Counted from the first letter of the stretch, positions 47,370 to 57,117 are shown. The stretch: 64,000 nt of DNA from CADEED01 sp041395625 (GCA_041395625.1 JAWLAE010000001.1:372001-436000), one strand, 5' to 3'. Program-made: numbers and translations. Notes: generated by a model not told the origin, from the letters alone.

Positions 47370-47462
47370 GGAGAGGTACCGAAGCGGTCATAACGGCGCC
47401 GATTCGAAATCGGATGGTCGGGTAATTCCGGCACGTGGGTTCGAATCCCACCCTCTCCGCCA
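47370..47462 (+). tRNA. tRNA-Ser (anticodon CGA)
   Basis: 93 nt. Acceptor stem GGAGAGG (47370-47376) pairs with CCTCTCC (47452-47458), discriminator G and encoded CCA (47460-47462). Anticodon loop TTCGAAA gives CGA. A long variable arm (GGTCGGGTAATTCCGGC region) is typical of serine tRNAs, and the T-loop reads GGTTCGAATCC. Confidence 0.96.
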
Positions 47463-47476
47463 CTTACCTTTGGTCT

Positions 47477-47496
47477 GTTCCGGACACATGGGTAAC
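47477..47496. repeat. IS terminal repeat, left
   Basis: GTTCCGGACACATGGGTAAC. Its reverse complement recurs at 48724-48743 with one change. A degenerate second copy (TTCCGGAGACATGGGTAAC) follows about 15 nt inside the element and overlaps the transposase stop region. Confidence 0.8.
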
Positions 47497-47499
47497 GGA

Positions 47500-48696
47500 T
47501 TATTCCGGAGACATGGGTAACACTTTAGCACCGAAGGGATTGGGTGCGCATTCGACGCGCCCGCTTTGGTGATCGAAGAAGCCGAGGTCGTAGTGCATGA
47601 AGCTGATGAGCCAGACGTTTTCGGCGACTTCGGTGATGCCGACATCCTGGCCGGCGAAGGCGCCGCTGAGGTTGATTTTCCGTTTGCCGATGCACAGTCG
47701 CCCGCATCGCGTGACGGTGACGATGCGATCATGCAAAGGGTAATCGAGTTCGGGCAAGCCGCTGTAGGGACGCGGTGAAGGTCGATACAGCTCAGCCGGG
47801 TAGCGCATGTTGATCGCCTGATGCGGGCGCTCGCGGTTGTACTGGTCGATGAAGTGATCGAACTTGGCTTGCTGCTGCAGGAAGTTCTTGCCTGGCGGCT
47901 TGGTCGCTTCCTGCTTGAGCGTCAGGTGCATACGCTCATGTCGGCCGTTCTGCTGCGGGTGGGCGGGCTTGATGCGTTCGATCTCGATCCCTAAGCGTAA
48001 CCACCACACGGAGAGTTTGCTCAGGCCGAAGAAGGCGCTGTTGCTGGCGAACGGTGTGCCGTTGTCGCTGCGGATGGCGCGTGGCAGGCCAAACTCCCGG
48101 AAGACCCGTTCAAACACGGTGAAAGCGTAGACTGCTTTGGTCGTGGCGAGCGCATCGCAGGCCAACAGATAGCGGCTGGCGAAGTCAGTGATGGTCAGCG
48201 GGTAACAGTAGCGGCGGTCGGCGAGCATGAACTCGCCCTTGTAATCGGTGCACCACAAGTCATTGGGATCCGAGGGGCTGGATAAGCCGGTTCCCTGCGC
48301 CTTGAAAGTGGCGCGACGGCGACCCCTGCTCACCAAGCCGTGGCGATCGAGGACGGCGTGCACGGTGCTGATGGCCGGTAGACTGACGCCCAGATCGCCA
48401 TAGCGGCGGCGGATCTTCTCGCGGATCTTCGGTGCTCCCCAGCTCGAATGCTCCTTTTTGAGCTGCACGATCAGCGACTCGATCTGAAATGGCAGGCGAT
48501 TTGCCTGCCGATAAGGACGCCGGGAGTGATCGGTGAGCCCTTGCAGACCGCAAGCCTGGTAGCGCGCAAAGATCTTGTAACCGGTCTTGCGCGAAATATC
48601 GAACTCGCGGCACAGGCCGGCCATCTTCTCGCCCTCAAGCAATCGGGCCACGAACCGCAGACGCTCGTCCATTTTGCAACACTCCTGCCACGGCAT
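47500..48696 (-). CDS. IS481-family transposase
   Basis: 398 residues from the ATG at 48696, with GGGAG 7 nt upstream; an ATG 15 nt further up is possible. N-terminal HTH ~15-60 (FVARLLEGEKMAGLCREFDI, SRKTGYKIFARY), HTH_32 region, then an rve/DDE core: Asp in LWCTDYKGEF, Asp in AIRSDNGTPFAS, Glu in QQNGRHERMHLTLKQEA. The C-terminal end (MSPE) is encoded inside the left inner repeat. Frame is complete, so the element may be active. Confidence 0.94.
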   Translation of the reverse strand: MPWQECCKMDERLRFVARLLEGEKMAGLCREFDISRKTGYKIFARYQACGLQGLTDHSRRPYRQANRLPFQIESLIVQLKKEHSSWGAPKIREKIRRRYGDLGVSLPAISTVHAVLDRHGLVSRGRRRATFKAQGTGLSSPSDPNDLWCTDYKGEFMLADRRYCYPLTITDFASRYLLACDALATTKAVYAFTVFERVFREFGLPRAIRSDNGTPFASNSAFFGLSKLSVWWLRLGIEIERIKPAHPQQNGRHERMHLTLKQEATKPPGKNFLQQQAKFDHFIDQYNRERPHQAINMRYPAELYRPSPRPYSGLPELDYPLHDRIVTVTRCGRLCIGKRKINLSGAFAGQDVGITEVAENVWLISFMHYDLGFFDHQSGRVECAPNPFGAKVLPMSPE

Positions 48697-48723
48697 TTGC
48701 GTCTCCCGCAAATGCCGGAAAGT

Positions 48724-48743
48724 GTTACCTATGTGTCCGGAAC
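48724..48743. repeat. IS terminal repeat, right
   Basis: GTTACCTATGTGTCCGGAAC, inverted relative to 47477-47496 with one difference. A further degenerate copy (GTGTAACCTATCTGTCG) follows directly at 48748-48764, mirroring the doubled left end. Confidence 0.8.
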
Positions 48744-48768
48744 GATGTGTAACCTATCTGTCGATAAG

Positions 48769-49336
48769 CACATTTCCGCTGCGGTTCGTCCGGGTTCGCG
48801 AAGTGGCAAGAACCTTGAGAATAGAGTAGCTTTACGACGAAACTTGAGTTTGCCGACGTTCAACAGCGGTCGCTCATAGCCGCGTGTCTTTGGGGTAGGT
48901 TTCGAGGCGGTTGGTGATTTTAGGAACTTGGCTACCCCCGAACTGCTCGCAGCTGTAGGTATTCGTAGCGCGATACGGCAGGCCTTGTTATCTCGCGTGC
49001 ACCGCTTGGTCGTCGATACGCGTGGTCTGTTCATCCTGATTGACTTTGACGCTCCCGGCTGGCGTTTTGAGTAGCCGCTTTCCGGGCTCGACTCGTCGGT
49101 CATAAGACGTGCGGCAAAGGATTCGCACTCCACCGACTTCCCGTCCGTTGCTGAAGAGGTACTGATTGCGCAGTTGACTCACGCAACTATGCGCGACAAT
49201 GACTACTCTACCGCTCGCGACTGGATCTGCTAATGTTTGTCGGCGAACTGGGGCAACTCTGGTGCGATTGACGCGTACGGAGGGCAGGTGACGATTCTTC
49301 CACATAAGCAGGCCAACTACGGAGAATGGACACAGT
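48769..49336. other. 568-nt stretch without a recognisable gene
   Basis: Between the IS right end and the LysR gene. Only unlikely frames are open (minus strand 48729-49133 and 48988-49431); neither has a family match or ribosome site, and both run into the IS or the LysR gene. Could contain remnants left by the insertion. No RNA gene seen. Confidence 0.4.
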
Positions 49337-50287
49337 GTGATACCGGCTGACCGCATCGACCTGACGCTGCTTTCGCGTTTTCTTGCAGTCGTGGAGCACG
49401 GGTCATTCGCCAAGGCGTCGCGCGCGCTCAATCTGACCCAACAAGCCGTGGCCTATTCCATCGCATCGCTGGAGAAGACGCTCGGCGTCCCGTTGTTCGC
49501 GCGCGGCAACGTGGGCGCCATTCCAACCGAGTACGGTGTCCGACTGACGCATCACGCGCGTGCTCTGCTTAGCGAGGCGAAGCGAACAATCGACGGATTG
49601 CACGCACTACAGCTGGCGGCCGCTGGTCATATTCGCGTCGGCGTAAGCGAGAGCCTGAGTGCTCAGGTCCTGCCATTGGCAATCGCACGTCTGCTCAGCC
49701 AGCATCCTGACATTGAGATAGCGATACGCGAAGGAACGAGCCATCGAGTCCACGAACTGCTGCAGAAGGGTGAGATCGATTTCATGGTAGGTGCTCCATG
49801 GAACCCAATCCCCCTTGGAGACAACCTCGAACAACAACTCCTCTTCGAGGATGTCGACTACGTCGCGATGCGCGCGCACCATCCGATCGCGCGCCTAGCA
49901 GCGCCGCAGATAGCCGACCTGCAGCCACTAACTTGGATAGTGTCCCAATCTCGCGACGACGACTATCAGCAACTCTGCGAGTCGTTCCTCGCCGCTGGAG
50001 TCAAGCCTCCGCAGCATGTGATCCGTAGCGATGGGCTAGCAATCGGCATGAGTCTGTTGCTAATGACCGACTGCGTTAGTCTCACGGCGCTGCGGCTTGC
50101 GCCGCGAATGATGAACCCGGAGTTGGGTGGACTCTTCCGCGCATACCGTATCCCGGGCCTCGATCGCAAACGCAGGGCGTTCATTCGCTACATACGCAGC
50201 ACAACACTTTCCGTCGCCGCACGCATGTTGATCGAGGAGGTTCTGCGAGCCGCAGCGGAAATACAGCAGATCGGCGGCGAGGACTGA
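49337..50287 (+). CDS. LysR-family transcriptional regulator, GTG start
   Basis: 316 residues from GTG. HTH ~8-66: LLSRFLAVVEHGSFAKASRA, LNLTQQAVAYSIASLEKTLG, VPLFARG. Substrate-binding domain ~92-300 (IRVGVSESLSAQVLPLAIAR, EGTSHRVHELLQKGEIDFMV). It probably controls the neighbouring MFS/amine-oxidase island in response to its substrate. The co-inducer is unknown. It is the first gene after the IS element. Confidence 0.93.
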   Translation: MIPADRIDLTLLSRFLAVVEHGSFAKASRALNLTQQAVAYSIASLEKTLGVPLFARGNVGAIPTEYGVRLTHHARALLSEAKRTIDGLHALQLAAAGHIRVGVSESLSAQVLPLAIARLLSQHPDIEIAIREGTSHRVHELLQKGEIDFMVGAPWNPIPLGDNLEQQLLFEDVDYVAMRAHHPIARLAAPQIADLQPLTWIVSQSRDDDYQQLCESFLAAGVKPPQHVIRSDGLAIGMSLLLMTDCVSLTALRLAPRMMNPELGGLFRAYRIPGLDRKRRAFIRYIRSTTLSVAARMLIEEVLRAAAEIQQIGGED

Positions 50288-51013
50288 GCTCCGGCACGAT
50301 GGACAATCTGGAGCGCAAATCTGTCGATCTGTATGGAAGAATCGTTTTCGTCGCAGCATTCTTCCAGCTCCTTCTTGGGCGCTCAGGGCGCGAGATGGTT
50401 AGGGTGCAGCGAGACCACGAGGACAATGCCCAGGGCCAAGGCATATTGCGGTGCTGGATGCCGTCTTATGCGCAATCCGTGAACAGACGGCGTGACTCCG
50501 AAAGCTCATCGAGAGATCGCAGAGGAAAGCGGCCTTATGGCGTGCCTAACTTTCGCGGCAACTACATGAGCCTTAGCGATCATGCTGTCTAGGCTAACCG
50601 CCACATCCTTCGATGCGAATCGGTTTTTTTTCGTTGCAATTGCGCGGACACTCGTTCCAGCGCATGGACCTTCGATCAGCGATTCATGCGCATGTAGATC
50701 GAACGCCCGTTGCCAAATTGCTTCGGCAACGCTCGCCATGCACAGTCGTTCCAGGTTACAAACAGAATTGCGTTGATCATATGCAGATTCTGCTGCGTCA
50801 CATTGGCCTCGTTGACGCGGCGCATACGTCGCTATCTGAGCAAAGTGTGCCGCGCTTTGTTTTCGCGCAGCGTATGATTTAGGATGAACTAGCCTTGGGA
50901 GGGTCCGGTACTGGTTAGGGCCGGACGGATTACGCGGCGCGCAACGTTGTGCCTCGTGTCGAACAGAATTCTTCTCGAAACTAACTTCTGGCAGCTCGAC
51001 AAACAACCTCGAC
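50288..51013. other. 726-nt stretch without a recognisable gene
   Basis: Lies between the LysR and MFS genes. A short minus-strand segment near 50410-50450 reads PQYALALGIVLVVSLHP, like part of a membrane protein, but has no continuation. Other open frames (plus 50613-50882, minus 50506-51165) have no family pattern. Probably a decayed gene plus the MFS promoter. Confidence 0.4.
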
Positions 51014-52342
51014 ATGAACACCATAACAGGCGCATATCCATCCACGAGCCGTGCTTGGTACGTCGTAGCGCTACTGACACTCGCATACATCGTGTCGTTT
51101 GTGGACCGGCAGATCATGGCGCTATTGATCGAGCCCATCAAAGCGTCGCTTGACCTTTCCGACACACAGGTCGGCTTGCTCCTCGGCCCGGCTTTCGCGA
51201 TTTTCTACGTGACGCTCGGTTACCCGGCAGGATTGCTTGCCGACCGCAAGAGTCGCAAGGTGATCATCGCCGTCGGCATTTCTATCTGGTCCATCATGAC
51301 GGCACTCTGCGGGCTGGCGCAGAACTTCCGACAGCTCTTTGTGGCGAGAGTAGGGGTGGGCGTTGGTGAAGCGACGCTCACGCCTGCTGCATTGTCGTTG
51401 ATTTGCGATTGCTTCCCGCGCGAGCGCCGGGCACGGCCAATCAGTGTCTACATGGCGGGTATCTCGCTGGGTAGCGCCCTAGCCTATCTGATAGGTGGCT
51501 CGTTGCTCGAACCACTGCTCGCGCTGCCGCCGCATGTTGTGCCGGGGATTGGAACTATCCATCCTTGGCAGGCTACCTTTCTGATCGTCGGTCTGCCGGG
51601 CCTGCTGCTCGCGATCCTGATCGCAAGCATCCGTGAACCGGCACGACAGGAAGTGAATCGCACGCTTGACGCGAGCACGGCTCGTGAGGTGATGTTGGTC
51701 GCCTTGAAATACATGCGGGACCGCTGGCAGGCATACTCGTCGCTCACGACAGGAATGTGCGCCAACACGATCATTGGCTACGTCGCATCATGGACCGTCG
51801 TCCTATTCCAGCGACGATGGGGCTGGGGCGTCGGCGACATCGGCGTCGCTCTGGGTTTGATACTCCTCGTCTGTGGACCGTTAGGCACAATGATCGGCGG
51901 GTTGATGTCAGACCGACTTGCACGCGCCGGCCACAAGGATGCGGCGATGCGTGTAACTATAGTGAGCATTGTCTTGATGGTGATTTTCAGCGTGCTATAT
52001 CCGGTGGTCGAACCACCCTCGCACGCCCTTGGTCTATTCGCGGTCATGGTGCTGAGTGCCTCGGCAGCATCGGCGACGGGTGCCGTCGCTTTGGTGACGG
52101 TGAGTCCCAATCAGATAAGAGCACAGGCAACCGCGCTCTACTGGATCGTGAAGAACCTGGTCGGGCTCATGCTCGGACCAGTGTCAGTCGGTCTGCTGAC
52201 CGACCGAGTGTTTGGCGACGCGGGAAAGGTTGGTAGCAGCATGGCGATCGTATCAGCGGTGTTCGGCGGAATTGGAATCGCCGCTCTAGTCATGGGCGCC
52301 AGACACTACAGGGTTTGCGTGACGAAGGTGAGCGATCAATAA
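51014..52342 (+). CDS. MFS transporter (spinster-like)
   Basis: 442 residues with 12 predicted membrane helices. Family signs: AYIVSFVDRQIMALLIEPIK, TQVGLLLGPAFAIFYVTLGY, GLLADRKSRKVIIAVGISIW (the MFS loop 2-3 motif), and GVGVGEATLTPAALSLICDC. Such carriers, near catabolic genes, import organic acids or amines across the inner membrane. It is convergent with the cytochrome gene, and on the same strand as the LysR gene. Confidence 0.93.
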   Translation: MNTITGAYPSTSRAWYVVALLTLAYIVSFVDRQIMALLIEPIKASLDLSDTQVGLLLGPAFAIFYVTLGYPAGLLADRKSRKVIIAVGISIWSIMTALCGLAQNFRQLFVARVGVGVGEATLTPAALSLICDCFPRERRARPISVYMAGISLGSALAYLIGGSLLEPLLALPPHVVPGIGTIHPWQATFLIVGLPGLLLAILIASIREPARQEVNRTLDASTAREVMLVALKYMRDRWQAYSSLTTGMCANTIIGYVASWTVVLFQRRWGWGVGDIGVALGLILLVCGPLGTMIGGLMSDRLARAGHKDAAMRVTIVSIVLMVIFSVLYPVVEPPSHALGLFAVMVLSASAASATGAVALVTVSPNQIRAQATALYWIVKNLVGLMLGPVSVGLLTDRVFGDAGKVGSSMAIVSAVFGGIGIAALVMGARHYRVCVTKVSDQ

Positions 52343-52554
52343 TCGCTCCCGTTCTAAAACGAAACGCATGCACTATCAGGTACACCGTCTGTTAGGTAGG
52401 GTAGAGGGTAGTGAACTTATCGGAGCGACGGTGACTGGCGATCGAGCACTTCGCGACACTCGCGCATCGCCAGCGATGCGATGGCGCGCCAGCATGATTT
52501 GCCGCAAGTTGGGCTAGGCAGGCGTGACCGTGAACAATAGGCGGGAGATCGCAT

Positions 52555-52986
52555 TTAACGTGTTGCTGATTCCAGGTAGGCAATGATCGCACGGCGATCT
52601 TCTTCTCTTGGGACTCCAATGAAGACCATGGAGTTGCCTGGTACCAAAACGGCTGGCTTCTCGATCCATTGGTCGAGGGTGGAACTATCCCATACCAATC
52701 TGGAATTGCCGAGGGCCTCTGAGTACGAGTAGCCCTTGAGCGTTCCAGCTCGCCGACCTATCACGCCGGAGAGGTTCGGACCGATCTTTTTCGGTACGTT
52801 TTCGTTCTCATCGCTCATCTGAGCTGCTGCAAGATCGTGGCAGGCTGCACATTGCAACCACAATACCTTGCCGCGCTTCACCAACTTGGCATCAGTCGCC
52901 AGCGGAAGTTCGGCCACAGCAGCGATTGGGACTGCGCTGGCTACCGCGAGCAAGACGACCAAAGTGAATACAGATAAATTTCGCAT
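52555..52986 (-). CDS. Periplasmic class I c-type cytochrome, partner of the amine oxidase
   Basis: 143 residues from the ATG at 52986 (AGG 9 nt upstream). Signal peptide to about residue 25. Haem c site Cys46-x2-Cys49-His50 (LQCAACHDLA) and axial Met in VLVPGNSMVFIGV (~residue 120). It looks like a cytochrome c550-type monohaem protein. Its gene starts 7 nt after the stop of a Tat-exported flavin amine oxidase, so it probably accepts that enzyme's electrons and passes them to the respiratory chain. Confidence 0.93.
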   Translation of the reverse strand: MRNLSVFTLVVLLAVASAVPIAAVAELPLATDAKLVKRGKVLWLQCAACHDLAAAQMSDENENVPKKIGPNLSGVIGRRAGTLKGYSYSEALGNSRLVWDSSTLDQWIEKPAVLVPGNSMVFIGVPREEDRRAIIAYLESATR

Positions 52987-52993
52987 AAAATAC

Positions 52994-54460
52994 CTACGCT
53001 CGATCGAGAATCTCCAGCGCAACGCGTTCGCCCGACTCCATGGCACCTTCAAGGCCTCGTTCCATAATGGCCGTGTGCTCACCACAGAATGAGACACGCG
53101 GCAAGCTGTCACGCATGTGCTGACCAAACTTTTGAATCTGACCAGTCTGCCAGTACACCCAGTCACCGGCACCAAACGGGTCGCCACGTCCACAGGACTG
53201 AACGGCGATCGGCGTCAGGATGCCACGCATGGACGGCCGGATCCTGGTTGCTTCAGCTGCGACATATTCGAAACATTGCTGATCAGTCATGAAGTGGAAC
53301 GGGTGCTCTTCGGGACCATTAATGTAGGCGTGAACCACGCTGAATTGCCCGTTTGGACCGCGACTCATCGCCGTCAGCTGATCAATAGACGTATCCGTCC
53401 ACATATTTGCGGGTAGACCATCCTTTTCCCAGTAGGGTTCCTTGATTCCCATGAACACCCGAATCGACGGACCGAGCGCCAACTCTTGCACTGCAACCGC
53501 GAGTGCTGACGGCAATCCGGGTGAGAATCGCACGTCCCGCAAAAGCGGTGGTGGTAGCGAGACGACCGCAAATCGAGCGCGATATGACGTGCCGTCAGCG
53601 CACTCCGCAGTTACCCCGTCAGTGTCACTTGCAATACCGACAACCGCTTTCTCGGTGAGAATCGTGTCAGCCGCAAGGGCGTCAGCCATCGCTGCTGGTA
53701 AACGTGCGTTGCCGCCCTCGATCTCAAAAGCTGGTACTGCTTTTGGATCATTGCCATGAATCTGACGATATCGATCACGATGTATCGAATTGAATTGTTC
53801 CCGCTTCATCTCGTATAGAGCGGATGTTATTGCGAACGAATCAGTGTGGACCCAAACAGCGGTGAGATCGATTGTTTTCTGATTGTGTCCAAGCGAACGC
53901 AGGTAGTCTGGTCCTGAGATATTGTCCCACTTCGCGAACTCGGGCATGAGCCAAGCGTCGGCCGACTTGCCGCGCAGAGGCGAATCCTCGAACATCTTGC
54001 CCAACAGTTGATGCGGCAGGATTTTTCGGTCCTCGCCCGACAGTGGATTGACGTTGCTTGACGGCCAATCGTCTTTGAGAACCCACTTTCCTCCAACGTA
54101 ATAGGCCCAAGAATTGCCCGAGAGTGGCCCACCATCAGGTGGCTGAGCCTTTAGTTTAAATCGCTGCATGGCAGCGACCACGCGTGCATAACCACTACCG
54201 ATGTACTGTCCGCCACCCTCCGGGAGACCGGGTACATTGACCATCGTCTTAACTCTCCCCCCGACTCTTTGGCGACCTTCCAACACCTTTACCGATAAAC
54301 CCTGCTCCTGCAAGATAAGCGCTGCATTCAGGCCCGACAAACCTGCGCCAACGACGATTACATCGGTCGGCCGGCTCGTGCCGGCGAACAATGGTCGCGG
54401 CACAGTGACGGCCGCTCCACCCAGTAGTGCCAACATGGTGCGTCGATTAACGGTCGTCAT
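52994..54460 (-). CDS. Tat-exported flavin amine oxidase/dehydrogenase (monoamine-oxidase fold, NicA2-like)
   Basis: 488 residues. Twin-arginine signal NRRTMLALLGGAAV, then an FAD Rossmann motif (DVIVVGAGLSGLNAALILQE), EGRQRVGGRVKT, and the C-terminal FAD-contacting VSFCGEHTAIMERGLEGAME. MAO-fold enzymes oxidise C-N bonds. Exported members such as nicotine oxidoreductase NicA2 pass electrons to a dedicated cytochrome c rather than to oxygen, and a cytochrome gene follows 7 nt away. The substrate is probably an amine or N-heterocycle, not predictable here. Confidence 0.9.
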   Translation of the reverse strand: MTTVNRRTMLALLGGAAVTVPRPLFAGTSRPTDVIVVGAGLSGLNAALILQEQGLSVKVLEGRQRVGGRVKTMVNVPGLPEGGGQYIGSGYARVVAAMQRFKLKAQPPDGGPLSGNSWAYYVGGKWVLKDDWPSSNVNPLSGEDRKILPHQLLGKMFEDSPLRGKSADAWLMPEFAKWDNISGPDYLRSLGHNQKTIDLTAVWVHTDSFAITSALYEMKREQFNSIHRDRYRQIHGNDPKAVPAFEIEGGNARLPAAMADALAADTILTEKAVVGIASDTDGVTAECADGTSYRARFAVVSLPPPLLRDVRFSPGLPSALAVAVQELALGPSIRVFMGIKEPYWEKDGLPANMWTDTSIDQLTAMSRGPNGQFSVVHAYINGPEEHPFHFMTDQQCFEYVAAEATRIRPSMRGILTPIAVQSCGRGDPFGAGDWVYWQTGQIQKFGQHMRDSLPRVSFCGEHTAIMERGLEGAMESGERVALEILDRA

Positions 54461-54578
54461 TTCAGTATCTCCAGAAAAATAATCACTGCTCCACGCTCGT
54501 GATCCCGACTGCCGATATCGCCGTGGCCGCTACGGTGCGTGCAGAATTTGCTGTTGTCCACTTGTCATCGCCGTCAGT

Positions 54579-56948
54579 TTATAGCTTGTAGCGAACTGAC
54601 AAGAACCACATACGCGGCGGGTACATATAACCTGACGCGAACCCCAGCGAAGCGCCAAAATCGAAGCTACCGTTGAATACCTTGGAGTCCGTTAGATTAG
54701 TTCCACCCAGCGTCACGAGCGCATTGCCAGTCGAATTCTCCCAGCGCAGTTGCGCATTCAGGAGTTCAAAATCCAATACGCTGATTCCTTTCGTACCGCA
54801 GACGTTGTTAGTGTAGTCGTCTTTTGCCGTGTAGTCGCCGCCCACAGACAATACGCCGCGCTGACCCATGTCGTACGAATAATTCGCACCCACCCGATAG
54901 CCCCATTTTGGCGCTTGCTTCAGCGGCAGGTTGAGATACTGCTCTTGAGTCGTGTAACCCTGATTAGCACAGGTCGACAATGCCGCCGTCCACTTGGTGT
55001 ACTCGGTGTCGAGCAGTCCGAGCGCTGCGTTCAGTTCGAGACCTGGTACCGGTACGGCAACTACCTCGAGTTCGGCACCATCGAACGTAGCATTGCCGGA
55101 ATTGATTCGACCGAATCCACCATCAGATGTGGCCAAGCTCGCCTGCAGTCCCTCGTATTTATTTCGGAATACCGCAACGTTGGTGCGCAGCCGGTTATCA
55201 AGCCAGTCGGCCTTGAGACCCGCCTCGTAGCTCCAGTTGGTTTCCGGATCGCCGATAATGCGGCCATAGTTTCGCAGTGCGGCGACGTCACGACCTGAGG
55301 TTGTTCCGCCCTTGAAGCCCTTGGTTGCCGAGGCATAGATCAGTGCCGAGTCAGTGAACTTGTAGTCGACTACGAGCCGCGGCGTCCATTCCTGCCAAGT
55401 CTTGTCAAAGGCGCTCTGGTTCGTGAAATTGAAATAGCCAAGTCCAATCTGTGCCGGTGTGCACGGCGTGGCAGCAGCCTGCACCGGTGCGGCACCCGTC
55501 GTGTTCAAACACACGACGTTCTGGGTTCCGTCCGGGAGGAGCACGTTGTTCGAGAAGTCCTTACTTTCTTCCGTATAGCGTAGGCCTACGGTAACGGCGA
55601 CCTGATCCGTGACATCGAATGTGCCACTCCCAAACAGTGCATACGAATCAGTCGTCATTGCTTCTCGAGCAATGTTCGTCAGGTCGATGCGGCCCGCAGA
55701 TGCGACCGGTCGTCCGAACAATTGCGGAAGACCCAAGACACTCACCGTATCTTGATCATTTTGCTCGCGGAAGTAAAAGAGACCCGTGATGTAGTTGAGG
55801 CGACCGTCCATCAGCTTACCGACGGCGTGCAATTCCTGGCTCAACTCATATTGCTCCTGATCCTGCCGCACATGATACCGGGCATTGATAGAAGGCGGCG
55901 GCCCATACACATCACCGTCGGCATCGAGATAGAGCAGGTTGGACATTGCCCGATAGGCGCTGATCGACGTTATCGTCATGTTGTCGGTGGCCTCGAATTC
56001 AAGCGTGGCCGACACACCCCACATATCGAGATCGTTCGGCGCGTCGCTGCCGATGTCCGAGTCCGTCACCCAGAAACTGCCCGTCTTGGGCGCCGGGTTT
56101 AGTGGCGGTTGGCGTGCCGCATCGAGCACCAGTGGTATAGCGTAGCCCGGCGTCGAATTCTCGGAAATGTAGTCGGCGCTAAGCACAAGGTGGAAGCGAT
56201 CATTCAGCTCGGCAAGTAGCGACAGGCGCGCGCCCTTGACGTCCTGGTCGTTGACGTCCTGGCCGTCGAAGGCGTTGTACGTGTAGCCGTCGCGCTTTCG
56301 CATGAGCACCGCACCCTGCAGGGCGACTTTGTCGCCGATCGGCATGTTTCCGGTGGCACGTACATCGAAGCGGTCGTAGCTGCCGATCGTTGCCTCAGCC
56401 TGGCCGCGGAATTGACCGAGCGTTGGCCGGCGCGAGATCAACTTGACCGCGCCGGCCGTCGTGTTGCGTCCGTACAGGGTGCCCTGCGGGCCACGCAAGA
56501 CTTCGAGGCGCTCGATGTCGAACAGATCGAATGTCGCGCCATTCTGGCGAGCTATGTACACGTCGTCGATGTAGATGCCCACCGGCGTATCCGCAGTGAA
56601 GAACGATTCCGCCTCGCCTACGCCACGCATGAAGATCTTGGCGGAGCTGCTAGTGCCAGTGTTTGGCCCAATCTGGAAGTTTGGAACAACCTGATTGAGT
56701 TGTCCGATGCTCCTGATCTGCTGTCTCTCAAGCATATCAGCGGAGAGCGCGGTAATCGCGACGGGCACCGATTGCTCGGTCTCCTCGTGACGCTGCGCCG
56801 TGACGGTGATTTCCTCGAGACCCTGCAGCACTTTCTCGCTTTCGGTGGGCTCCTGGGCTGGAGTGACAGTTGCAAATGCAACCAGGGCAATCCCGATGAG
56901 GGCGATCACAATCTTGCGCGGCCGATGTCGATTCGAAAAAGTAATCAC
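54579..56948 (-). CDS. TonB-dependent outer-membrane receptor of the catabolic island, GTG start
   Basis: 789 residues from the GTG at 56948, with GAGGAG 5-6 nt upstream. Signal peptide to about residue 31, then a plug domain (LEEITVTAQRHEETEQSVPV, RLEVLRGPQGTLYGRNTTAG) and a barrel ending MWFLSVRYKL. The plug belongs to the same broad group as the receptor at 14427-16592. Position in a ThDP enzyme-receptor-oxidase-cytochrome series suggests it brings in the substrate of the oxidase. Confidence 0.93.
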   Translation of the reverse strand: MITFSNRHRPRKIVIALIGIALVAFATVTPAQEPTESEKVLQGLEEITVTAQRHEETEQSVPVAITALSADMLERQQIRSIGQLNQVVPNFQIGPNTGTSSSAKIFMRGVGEAESFFTADTPVGIYIDDVYIARQNGATFDLFDIERLEVLRGPQGTLYGRNTTAGAVKLISRRPTLGQFRGQAEATIGSYDRFDVRATGNMPIGDKVALQGAVLMRKRDGYTYNAFDGQDVNDQDVKGARLSLLAELNDRFHLVLSADYISENSTPGYAIPLVLDAARQPPLNPAPKTGSFWVTDSDIGSDAPNDLDMWGVSATLEFEATDNMTITSISAYRAMSNLLYLDADGDVYGPPPSINARYHVRQDQEQYELSQELHAVGKLMDGRLNYITGLFYFREQNDQDTVSVLGLPQLFGRPVASAGRIDLTNIAREAMTTDSYALFGSGTFDVTDQVAVTVGLRYTEESKDFSNNVLLPDGTQNVVCLNTTGAAPVQAAATPCTPAQIGLGYFNFTNQSAFDKTWQEWTPRLVVDYKFTDSALIYASATKGFKGGTTSGRDVAALRNYGRIIGDPETNWSYEAGLKADWLDNRLRTNVAVFRNKYEGLQASLATSDGGFGRINSGNATFDGAELEVVAVPVPGLELNAALGLLDTEYTKWTAALSTCANQGYTTQEQYLNLPLKQAPKWGYRVGANYSYDMGQRGVLSVGGDYTAKDDYTNNVCGTKGISVLDFELLNAQLRWENSTGNALVTLGGTNLTDSKVFNGSFDFGASLGFASGYMYPPRMWFLSVRYKL

Positions 56949-57117
56949 GTAATCTCCTCAAATTTTTTACTGTGAATGCCCAAGATATGGCTGGAAAAAA
57001 TCGGAACCGTTCTGGCAAAGCTGCCACACGCACACATCACGCTAGTAGCACTACAAATTCGAGCAACTAGATTGATCTAAATACATACCCAAAAGTTGTT
57101 GTCCTTGAGACCACAGC

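Larger units (their letters stand above)
47475..48768. mobile_element. IS481-family insertion sequence, apparently intact
   Basis: About 1.29 kb containing one transposase gene on the minus strand. Each end has two tandem copies of a ~20-bp repeat: left at about 47479-47496 and 47513-47532, right (inverted) at about 48719-48743 and 48749-48765. The inner copies agree at roughly 22 of 25 positions. The left end is about 13 nt from the 3' end of tRNA-Ser. Exact termini and target duplication could not be fixed by eye. Confidence 0.85.

Noticed and set aside
47388..47732. Minus-strand ORF ending in a WDSNPR-type peptide
   Set aside because: The end is the antisense translation of tRNA-Ser, a well-known annotation artefact, and the rest overlaps the transposase.
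48769..49431. Minus-strand ORFs between the IS and the LysR gene
   Set aside because: No family pattern or ribosome site, and one overlaps the IS end and the other the LysR start.
50506..51165. 219-codon minus-strand ORF before the MFS gene
   Set aside because: Overlaps the MFS start, has no domain pattern and looks like a chance frame in GC-rich DNA.
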